Origin: Pseudomonadota bacterium
GTDB lineage: Bacteria > Pseudomonadota > Alphaproteobacteria > Sphingomonadales > Sphingomonadaceae
Length of the DNA: 51,698 nucleotides
Direction of reading: 5' to 3'
Assembly (NCBI GenBank): GCA_023418595.1
Contig: JAEZZI010000028.1
Location: forward strand, 1 to 51,698
The translations under genes and the position numbers were made by a program. Below are positions 36,605 to 43,093 of the stretch, piece by piece. Position 1 is the first letter of the stretch, and every line of letters starts with the position of its first letter. Under the pieces are notes generated by a model. The model was given only the letters and a program-made list of their open reading frames with translations. It had not been told where the DNA came from and searched no databases.

Positions 36605-36886
36605 TCAAGAACGAGCATTGAGAGCGGTGGCTATTAGGGGCAGGTAGCGACTAACTTGATCGCGGTCGCTTTGCTTCTCTTTGGCGCTGAGATCATGGTA
36701 GTCCGTCGCCGCTTGCCGATCCCATCGTTCCACCAGTTCGGCAGGCAAGACGAGCGAGCCGTCTGCTTGCCTGACGCCCTTTGAATGCATGTATCGCTGC
36801 CAATGTGACCAGCGCTCATGCTCGATCGCAGCCAGTTCGTCCATGAGACCGTACAAGACGGCATCGACGTCGATCGGATCGCCCAT
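36605..36886 (-). CDS. Small RyR-domain-like protein, third gene of the TIR-caspase operon
   Basis: A 93-residue protein. The pattern LAAIEHERWSHW, then TDYHDLSAKEKQSDRDQVSRYLP resembles the RyR (ryanodine receptor repeat) domain, whose hallmark is an (I/V)HxxW helix and a later PYxxLxxxEKxxDR helix. RyR domains occur in prokaryotic conflict and nucleotide-signalling systems and have been proposed to sense ligands. The start lies only 3 bases after the caspase stop codon, so the two are almost certainly co-translated. It may sense the TIR product, modulate the protease or be its target. The domain call is from pattern memory and is moderate. Confidence 0.72.
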   Translation of the reverse strand: MGDPIDVDAVLYGLMDELAAIEHERWSHWQRYMHSKGVRQADGSLVLPAELVERWDRQAATDYHDLSAKEKQSDRDQVSRYLPLIATALNARS

Positions 36887-36889
36887 CGG

Positions 36890-37879
36890 TTAGATGAGCC
36901 CGTCAGCGACAAGCTGCCGATAATGCTGTCCGAGAACCGTCAACTCGCAGGACTTGCTGTTCATCGCTGCGTGCCACATGTGGGCTTCCCCGACCGGACG
37001 AACCAAATTTACCTTCACATAGCGCTGTAACACCGCAAAGACCGCGTTCTTTTGGGGGTCTGGTGGCGGTAGATTTGGGTCAGCCTTCTGTTCCTCCGTG
37101 CGTTCCGGCTCGTAGCTGGGATCTAGGGGAAAATCATAGTCCGGGCGGGGGAAATATGTCGCCAGCACTTGCAAATCCGCAAGCGGGATCGGTGCTGCAG
37201 CCTTACGCAATGACACGAAGGTCTTCACATTGGTCTTGAACATAGGGCGTTGTGCCCAAGGGCCAAGAGATTGATCGATATGCGCATAGACGCTGCCGGG
37301 CGTTACGTCGCCAAGTAGATTTGCAGCCGCACCGCCGAGTGCATCGACGAATAGGCTCGTGAAGACACCGGCCCCACCTCCGGGAACTTCCATCGCATAT
37401 TGCTCTGCGGTTGAAGCCGTCAGAATGGTCATGCCTTCCTTCACTTCGGCAATCATCTGCTCCGGCCGCGTGCCTGCAACGCCACTGTGGCAACTATCGA
37501 GAATGACGATCTTGTTCTTTGCGGGAGACTTCCCTGCGAGAGTCATCAACTCGGAGAGCGAGAGACCATCGTCGCCAGACTTGCATTCCGTGCCACACAG
37601 AAAACCGCCAGTATCTTCAATGTAGCCATGACCGGCAAAATAGAAGAGCGCGATTTCCGAATCGTCAGCAAATAGTTCTCTAACCGCGTCCTTGAGCCGC
37701 CCCTTTTCGACTCGATCCGTCGCGCTGGTTCCAGTCAGCAACATCGGCGTGGCGAAATTGACAGTGCCGTCGGCATGCCGTTCGAGCACGCTTTTCACCG
37801 AGTGAGCGTCATTTACGCAACCACTCAGGCCGCCAATGTGGTCGTAGTGGTCGATACCGACAATGAGAGCCTTACGCAC
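36890..37879 (-). CDS. Caspase-like protease (peptidase C14), Thoeris-type effector
   Basis: A 329-residue protein with an N-terminal caspase fold (about 1-215). It starts RKALIVGIDHY, as metacaspases do, and carries catalytic His84 in FAGHGY and Cys130 in LDSCHSG. The C-terminal part (about 225-329: PLADLQVLATYFPRPDYDFPLD, HMWHAAMNSKSCELTVLGQHYRQLVADGLI) is not a protease domain and may bind a ligand or partner. No signal peptide is present. It follows the TIR gene by 12 bases. In type IV Thoeris a caspase-like protease is activated by a TIR-made cyclic ADP-ribose and degrades cell proteins; this gene fits that role. Confidence 0.9.
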   Translation of the reverse strand: MRKALIVGIDHYDHIGGLSGCVNDAHSVKSVLERHADGTVNFATPMLLTGTSATDRVEKGRLKDAVRELFADDSEIALFYFAGHGYIEDTGGFLCGTECKSGDDGLSLSELMTLAGKSPAKNKIVILDSCHSGVAGTRPEQMIAEVKEGMTILTASTAEQYAMEVPGGGAGVFTSLFVDALGGAAANLLGDVTPGSVYAHIDQSLGPWAQRPMFKTNVKTFVSLRKAAAPIPLADLQVLATYFPRPDYDFPLDPSYEPERTEEQKADPNLPPPDPQKNAVFAVLQRYVKVNLVRPVGEAHMWHAAMNSKSCELTVLGQHYRQLVADGLI

Positions 37880-37891
37880 AAATGCACCTCA

Positions 37892-38263
37892 TCAAAGCGA
37901 GTCGATGAAGCCGCTGATATTCGTGTCGCTCCAGACGTACGTGGTCACGCCCGCCAGACTGGTCCGGTCATTGGAGTAGGCGTAGATGCCTCGAATAGGC
38001 TTACCCTCTTCCTGAGCGCACTGAATCTCCCATTTTTGGCCGCTCGAAGTCAGCGAGTTTTTGCTTACGAGGACGATCACACCGTCTGAACGACGGATGC
38101 GAGTGCGCACCTTCGTCTTCCAATCATTGTCGTAAGCCTGCTTCACCGACATGTCGATGAACTCATACGGAGCGCGGGGATGAAGCGACTGCCCCTTCAA
38201 GAAATCCCGCTGGCGTTCGTCTTCGATTGCGAACGCGATGAACACCACTTTCTTGTCAGCCAT
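37892..38263 (-). CDS. thsB: ThsB-like TIR-domain protein (first gene of the defence operon)
   Basis: A 123-residue protein with the ThsB/MTH538-type TIR-like fold: KKVVFIAFAIEDERQRDFL, the segment RIRRSDGVIVLVSKNSLTSSG, and Glu79 in KWEIQCA at the place of the catalytic glutamate of NAD-processing TIR enzymes. In Thoeris, ThsB proteins detect phage and make a cyclic ADP-ribose signal. I chose the ATG at 38263, where family proteins begin. The frame is open to an ATG at 38338, and a 148-residue form is possible. The DNA is less GC-rich than the flanking transfer genes, indicating separate acquisition. Confidence 0.85.
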   Translation of the reverse strand: MADKKVVFIAFAIEDERQRDFLKGQSLHPRAPYEFIDMSVKQAYDNDWKTKVRTRIRRSDGVIVLVSKNSLTSSGQKWEIQCAQEEGKPIRGIYAYSNDRTSLAGVTTYVWSDTNISGFIDSL

Positions 38264-38478
38264 CTCTGCCCCCAAGTGATTCTGGATAAGCCAGTAAACC
38301 TGTGATTGCATATAGCGGCTGGGACGCAAGGAAGACATAGTTCATTCCGCTTCCGGCTGAGGCCGATCGCCCTCGCGGGGTGGTCGCGTCCGTGCAGCCG
38401 CACATCTTCATACCCCACCCGGCCGCCTCAGTTCTGACAATTACGCCTCCTGCCGCCACCGCCCGCAGGAGCAGTCAC
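38264..38478. promoter_or_regulatory. Divergent intergenic region between the defence operon and the AlpA-like gene
   Basis: These 215 bases must hold promoters in both directions: leftward for the TIR-caspase-RyR operon and rightward for the AlpA-like gene and the transfer genes. I see no confident -35/-10 pair. The AGGAG for the AlpA-like TTG start is at 38467-38471. The AlpA-like regulator could act here on both units. Confidence 0.4.
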
Positions 38479-38745
38479 TTGTCCGATACGCCTCCCAATC
38501 TGCCGCCCCGCTTCCTGCGCACGCCGGAAGCCGCGCGGTTTCTCGGCCTCTCCGGCCGGACCCTCGAAAAGCACCGCTATTTCGGGACCGGCCCTGCCTA
38601 CCGCCGGATCGGCGGGCGGGTGGTCTATTCGGTCGATGACCTGCGCGCCTGGGCCGACATCGGCATCAAGCACTCGACCTCCGATCCGGGGCAGGACGAC
38701 CTCATGCCGCGTGCGGATTCGGCCATCGCTCGGAGCCGGCGATGA
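38479..38745 (+). CDS. AlpA/excisionase-type helix-turn-helix protein
   Basis: An 88-residue DNA-binding protein with a MerR-like winged helix: RFLRTPEAARFLGLSGRTLEKHRYFGTGPAYRRIGGRVVYSVDDLRAW. Such proteins sit at the head of transfer modules in trb-type ICEs and act as regulators or excisionases. I chose the TTG at 38479 because AGGAG lies 7 bases upstream; the longer frame from 38380 lacks one and adds low-complexity sequence. Its stop overlaps the next start by four bases (ATGA). Confidence 0.85.
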   Translation: MSDTPPNLPPRFLRTPEAARFLGLSGRTLEKHRYFGTGPAYRRIGGRVVYSVDDLRAWADIGIKHSTSDPGQDDLMPRADSAIARSRR

Positions 38746-39248
38746 CCGTCCCACCGTCGCCCATGCGCCACCGCCAGCCGTCCGATGACGGCATGACCCG
38801 CGTTGAACTGACCTGGATCGAGAAGCGGATCGAGCACTGGATCAGGTTCGGCCGCGTCGCGGTGGACGAAATCGTTGATCGCCGCCGCCGCATCGTCCAG
38901 TTCCGTCCCGGCGCGATCTTCGCGTTCGTCCGATGGGCGGCGAACGACTACGGCACGGTCAGCTCGCGCATTGACATCGTGCGCGCGGTCGGCGCGAACG
39001 AGCCGTTCACGACGCTCCCGTTCGTGCGGCCGGGCGGCGACATCCTGCTCAAGATCGAAGGCTGGCCCAAGGTCAGCCAAGTGCTCGCCGCGATCGACGC
39101 TACCGAGGCGGCCGGCGTCGATCCATGCGACGCCGCGCCCGATCACTGGCGGCATGTCGCCAACCGGATCGCGGCCGGACAGCAGCCGCGCCCCTACACG
39201 ATTGAGCGTCATCGCGCCTGGCTTAAGCGCCGGGAGATCGAAGGATGA
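38742..39248 (+). CDS. DUF2840 domain protein
   Basis: A 168-residue protein of the DUF2840 family, found almost only in alphaproteobacterial conjugative elements between the AlpA-like gene and traF. Recognisable parts are TWIEKRIEHWIRFGR, RRRRIVQFRPGAIFAFVRWAANDYGT and VDPCDAAPDHWRHVANRI. No function is known. It overlaps both neighbours by four bases, so it is coupled to TraF expression. Confidence 0.85.
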   Translation: MTVPPSPMRHRQPSDDGMTRVELTWIEKRIEHWIRFGRVAVDEIVDRRRRIVQFRPGAIFAFVRWAANDYGTVSSRIDIVRAVGANEPFTTLPFVRPGGDILLKIEGWPKVSQVLAAIDATEAAGVDPCDAAPDHWRHVANRIAAGQQPRPYTIERHRAWLKRREIEG

Positions 39249-39790
39249 CGCGCCGTGGATGGGCCATTGCGACAGCATCCGCCGCGTCGCTGTTCGCCGC
39301 GTCGTTCCTCGCCGTGGCGGTGTTCGACCCGTTCCCGCGCGTCGTCTGGAACGCCAGCGCCAGCGCGCCGATCGGACTATACCGGATCGAGCCGCTGCCC
39401 GATCCGCCGCACGGTGCATTGGTCGCCGTGAAGCCGCCACCAGCGCTGGCGCGATGGCTGGCGGAGCGCGGCTATCTCGGCGAGCGTGTGCCGCTGTTGA
39501 AGCATGTCGCGGCGCGGCCGGGACAGATCGTGTGCCGCATCGACGCGGTGGTAAGCGTCGATGGGCGGCCCGTCGTCGTCGCCCAGCAGCGTGACGGCCG
39601 GGGCCGCACGCTGCCGGTCTGGCAAGGCTGCCGCACGCTGCGCGCCGGTGAGCTGCTGATGCTCAACCCCGACCACGCCGACAGCATGGACGGCCGCTAT
39701 TTCGGGCCGCTGCCGGCCTCGACGGTGCTCGGCCGCGCCACGCCGATCCTCACCCGCAACACGCCCGACGCGCCGCTCACCTGGCGCTGA
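39245..39790 (+). CDS. traF: TraF, conjugative S26-type signal peptidase
   Basis: A 181-residue TraF-type serine peptidase that matures the conjugative pilin, cyclising TrbC in RP4. It has one N-terminal membrane segment (about 5-27), the catalytic serine region NASASAPIGLYRI, the catalytic lysine in PLLKHVAARPG, and a C-terminal SMDGRYFGPLP as in S26 peptidases. The acceptor pilin TrbC is encoded at 46662. It overlaps DUF2840 by four bases. Confidence 0.93.
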   Translation: MTRRGWAIATASAASLFAASFLAVAVFDPFPRVVWNASASAPIGLYRIEPLPDPPHGALVAVKPPPALARWLAERGYLGERVPLLKHVAARPGQIVCRIDAVVSVDGRPVVVAQQRDGRGRTLPVWQGCRTLRAGELLMLNPDHADSMDGRYFGPLPASTVLGRATPILTRNTPDAPLTWR

Positions 39791-39826
39791 CCCGCTTTCC
39801 CGCCCGCCAACCCAAAGGAGATTCCC

Positions 39827-40162
39827 ATGCAGATCGGCAGCTTCTTCCGCACCGCCAAAGGCTACGAAGGCATCATCGAGACGGCGACGCTCGACATCCG
39901 TATCTCGATCGTTCCGGCCGAGCAGAGCGACGCCGACAAGGCGCCGGACTGGCGCGTCCATCGCGGCGATGACGGCGAAGGCCCGGAGATCGGCGCCGGC
40001 TGGAATGAGACCGGCGAACGCGCCGGGGATTACGTCTCGCTGCGCATCGACGACCCCGCCTTCGCGCAGCCGCTTCGCGCCGCGCTGTTCCAGAGCACCG
40101 CCGACAAGTCGGCTTGGTCGCTGCGCTGGAACCGTCAGCCGAAGTCGCGCGAGCAGGATTGA
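39827..40162 (+). CDS. DUF736 family protein (copy 2)
   Basis: A 111-residue DUF736 protein (MQIGSFFRTAKGYEGIIETATLDI, AGDYVSLRIDDPAFAQPLRAALF). It is the copy normally embedded in the transfer operon after traF and differs clearly from copy 1 at 33352. AAAGGAG precedes the ATG. Function unknown; the two copies share the fold pattern but differ in loop length, so they may have separate jobs. Confidence 0.9.
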   Translation: MQIGSFFRTAKGYEGIIETATLDIRISIVPAEQSDADKAPDWRVHRGDDGEGPEIGAGWNETGERAGDYVSLRIDDPAFAQPLRAALFQSTADKSAWSLRWNRQPKSREQD

Positions 40163-40166
40163 TCCG

Positions 40167-41078
40167 GTGCGCTTCCCCATAATCCCTTTGTTCGCGGGAA
40201 AACCGTCTCATCCCTCCGTCCCGCTCGGTCGCAGGCCGGCCGGCGCGCGCAGCGAAGGTCAAGGGCGGCCAAAGGCCGGCGCTCCGCGCGCACCCTTGAG
40301 CGTAGCGAGCACGCTGGCAGGCTGGCGGCGGAGTGGAGTGGGATCGGCAGTGGCGCCTGCCGTCATGCTGCTGTCCGGCGGCGTCGCGTCTGTCCCGGCG
40401 GTGGCGCAGGAAGTGCCGGCGGCGCGATCGGCGGCCGTCCATCCCTATGCCGGTCATGTCGCCGGGGCCGCGCGGCGGTTCGGCATCCCGGAAGCGTGGA
40501 TATGGGCGGTGATGCGCGTCGAGAGCGGCGGCAATGCCCGCGCCGTATCGCGCGCCGGGGCGATGGGCTTGATGCAGATCATGCCCGCGACCTGGGCGGG
40601 GCTTCGCACCCGCTACGGCCTCGGCTCCGATCCGTTCGACGTGCGCGATAACATCATGGCGGGCGCGGCCTATCTGCGCGAGATGCACGACCGCTACGGC
40701 AACGCCAGCGCTATGCTGGCGGCCTATAATGCGGGACCGGGCCGCTACGACGACTTCGTGTCGCGCGGCCGTCCGCTGCCGCCCGAGACGGTCGGCTATC
40801 TGGCCCAGCTCGCGCCGATCACGGGCGCATCGAGCGCGGTGGAGGCGGCGACCACTGCTACGCCTGATCCGTTCGCATGGCGTCGTGCAGCGCTGTTCGT
40901 CCGCACCGCTAGCGCCGCTTCGGAAGCTGTCGTCGGGCAGTCGGACGGAGAAGAAGCCGCGTCCGAGCTGCCAACCGACCGGCCGACATCTGGCGGCGTT
41001 CGCGCTGCCGATCCGTCCGCCAATGAGCCGCGCGAAACGCTGTTCGTGTCCCGCGCCCGCGCGGGCCGACCGCAATGA
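40167..41078 (+). CDS. Conjugation-associated lytic transglycosylase
   Basis: A protein of up to 303 residues with an SLT-type goose-lysozyme-like domain (about 95-220). The catalytic Glu lies in WAVMRVESGGNARAVSRAGAMGLMQIMPATW, with LREMHDRYGNASAMLAAYNAGPG after it. It should open the peptidoglycan for the transfer channel, like VirB1/TrbN. The start is uncertain: the GTG at 40167 gives a long basic N-terminus before a hydrophobic signal segment (about 57-83), while a GTG at 40338 would give a normal signal peptide directly. Confidence 0.88.
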   Translation: MRFPIIPLFAGKPSHPSVPLGRRPAGARSEGQGRPKAGAPRAPLSVASTLAGWRRSGVGSAVAPAVMLLSGGVASVPAVAQEVPAARSAAVHPYAGHVAGAARRFGIPEAWIWAVMRVESGGNARAVSRAGAMGLMQIMPATWAGLRTRYGLGSDPFDVRDNIMAGAAYLREMHDRYGNASAMLAAYNAGPGRYDDFVSRGRPLPPETVGYLAQLAPITGASSAVEAATTATPDPFAWRRAALFVRTASAASEAVVGQSDGEEAASELPTDRPTSGGVRAADPSANEPRETLFVSRARAGRPQ

Positions 41079-41139
41079 TCGGCCTGTCGCCCCCCTCATC
41101 CGTCCGAAGCAGTAAGGGGGCTGGGGAGGAGGAAAACGG

Positions 41140-41201
41140 CAGGGACAGACGAGGGCAAGATATAAGCCGCACCCCGTGTCGTCGAAAAGCCAAGGCTTTT
41201 C
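41140..41201. other. Candidate oriT
   Basis: Between the transglycosylase and relaxase genes, the segment AGGGCAAGATATAAGCC (41152-41168) is followed by an inverted repeat GAAAAGCC-AA-GGCTTTTC (41184-41201). A nick-site-like motif beside an inverted repeat, just upstream of the relaxase gene, is the usual oriT layout. The motif only loosely resembles known MOB-Q sites. Confidence 0.3.
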
Positions 41202-41316
41202 CGTGGCTTCACGCGGGGGCGTCGGTCGGCACGCGTGCCGCGCGGAAGGAAAAAGGCAGCAATATCAATGCGCCGAACGGCACCAAGGGCCGTTTTCGGC
41301 GGAAAGCGCCCCGGCC

Positions 41317-43074
41317 GTGAGCGAGGACAGCGAGTTCTGCGTCCGGCCGGGCAAGGCCAAGCGTAGCAAGGCGCAGGGGCGCAATGCGCGCGGTCTGGTG
41401 GCTGAGGTGCTGCGCGTCGCGGCGATCCACAGCAGCGGCAGGCGCACCGGGGGCGGGCCGCGCCGTGGCGGCCAGTCGAGTTTCGGCCGGGGCCGCACGG
41501 CGTTCGCGCGCAGTCGCCTGTTCGGCTCGGGCCGGCGAGTGATGGTCAAGATGCTGCCCGTCACCACGCGCAGTCGAGGCGGGCGGCGCATGGCGCCGCT
41601 GTCCGCGCACGTCGCCTATCTAAAGCGCGAGGGCGTGACCCGCGATGGCTCGCCGACCCGGATGTTCGACGCGGCCGGCGACAACGCAGACGATCGCGCC
41701 TTCACTGACCGTTGCAAGGACGATCGTCATCACTTCCGCATCATTGTATCGCCAGAGGATGCGGCCGAGCTGACGGACCTGCGCGAATACACGCGCGACC
41801 TCATGCGCCAAATGGAGACGGACCTGGGCACGCGGCTCGATTGGGTCGCGGTCGATCATTGGAACACCGACAATCCGCACGTCCATCTGCTTGTGCGCGG
41901 GCAGACCGACCAGGGTGCCGATCTCGTCATCTCCCGCGACTACATCAGCCACAATCTCCGGTCGCGCGCGCAAGACTTGGCTTTCGCCGAGCTGGGGCCG
42001 AAACCCGAACATGAGGTGCAGCGCGCGCTCGACCGCGAGGTGACGGCAGAACGCTGGACCCGGCTCGATGCCGAGATCCAGCGTTCTGCCGACGAGCTGG
42101 GCGTGATCGACCTGCGCGCCGAGCGGCCCGGCCCGGACGATCCGCGCCTCCGCCGGTTGATGGTCGGCAGGTTGCAGCATCTGGAAACGATGGGCCTCAC
42201 TGCCGAGGGCGAGCCCGGCCAATGGGCCGTCGCCGAGGGCGCGCAGGCGAAGCTCCGCGAGTTGGGCGCGCGCGGCGACATCATCCGCACGATCGGCGCG
42301 GCGCTCAAGGACCGCGGGCAGGACCGGTCGCTCGACAGCTACGCGGTCCTCAGCGGCGCGCCCGACAAGCCGATCGCCGGCCGGTTGATCGACAAGGGGT
42401 TGCACGACGAGCTGACCGGCACGGCCTATGCGGTGATCGACGGCACAGACGGCCGCACGCATCATGTTCGGCTCCCCGGCATCGAGGCGCTAGAGCATAG
42501 CCCGGCGATCGGCGGTATCGTCGAGCTGCGCGCAATCGGCAAGCCCGGTGAGCCGAAACCGACCCTGATCCTTGCCACGCGGTCGGACCTCGACCTCACC
42601 GCGCAGATCAAGGCGCCCGGCGCGACGTGGCTCGACCATCGGCTGATCGAGCGCGGCGCGAGCGTCGCGGACAGAGGGTTCGGCGCCGAGGCGCGCCGCG
42701 CGATGGACGCGCGCACCGATCATCTTGTCCGCGAAGGACTGGCGCGCCGCTACGGCGAGCGGACCGTGTTCGAGCGCGGACTGATCGACACGCTGCGCCG
42801 CCGCGAGCTGGACGCCGTTGGCGCGAAGATCGCCAGCGAAACCGGGCTGGCCTATCGGCCGACGCAGGCCGGCGAGAAGATCGCCGGTGTCGTGCGGCAG
42901 CGTCTCGTGCTCGCCTCCGGCCGCTTCGCCATGATCGACGACGGTCTCGGCTTCCGCCTCGTGCCCTGGGCCAGCGCCCTCGAACAGCAGCTTGGCCGAC
43001 AAGTCGCGGGCGTGATCCGCGATGGCGGCGGCCTCGACCTCGCGCTGGGCCGCAAACGCGGCCTCGGTCTGTAA
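41317..43074 (+). CDS. Conjugative relaxase with DUF3363 domain
   Basis: A 585-residue relaxase/VirD2-like nuclease that should nick oriT and lead the strand into the recipient. The N-terminal domain has AHVAYLKREG (candidate nucleophile Tyr), HHFRIIVSPEDA, and the metal motif DHWNTDNPHVHLLVRG (HxH). The C-terminal DUF3363 region (about 290-585) is typical of Tn4371/ICE relaxases. I chose the GTG at 41317 (SEDSEFCVRPGKAKRSKAQ fits the family N-terminus); the frame is open from 41176. It ends 19 bases before traG. Confidence 0.9.
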   Translation: MSEDSEFCVRPGKAKRSKAQGRNARGLVAEVLRVAAIHSSGRRTGGGPRRGGQSSFGRGRTAFARSRLFGSGRRVMVKMLPVTTRSRGGRRMAPLSAHVAYLKREGVTRDGSPTRMFDAAGDNADDRAFTDRCKDDRHHFRIIVSPEDAAELTDLREYTRDLMRQMETDLGTRLDWVAVDHWNTDNPHVHLLVRGQTDQGADLVISRDYISHNLRSRAQDLAFAELGPKPEHEVQRALDREVTAERWTRLDAEIQRSADELGVIDLRAERPGPDDPRLRRLMVGRLQHLETMGLTAEGEPGQWAVAEGAQAKLRELGARGDIIRTIGAALKDRGQDRSLDSYAVLSGAPDKPIAGRLIDKGLHDELTGTAYAVIDGTDGRTHHVRLPGIEALEHSPAIGGIVELRAIGKPGEPKPTLILATRSDLDLTAQIKAPGATWLDHRLIERGASVADRGFGAEARRAMDARTDHLVREGLARRYGERTVFERGLIDTLRRRELDAVGAKIASETGLAYRPTQAGEKIAGVVRQRLVLASGRFAMIDDGLGFRLVPWASALEQQLGRQVAGVIRDGGGLDLALGRKRGLGL

Positions 43075-43093
43075 CCCCGAAAAGGAGTCCTCA

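Noticed and set aside
36890..37879. Ordinary metacaspase housekeeping gene
   Set aside because: The tight operon with a TIR gene, the changed base composition and the location in ICE cargo all favour a defence role.
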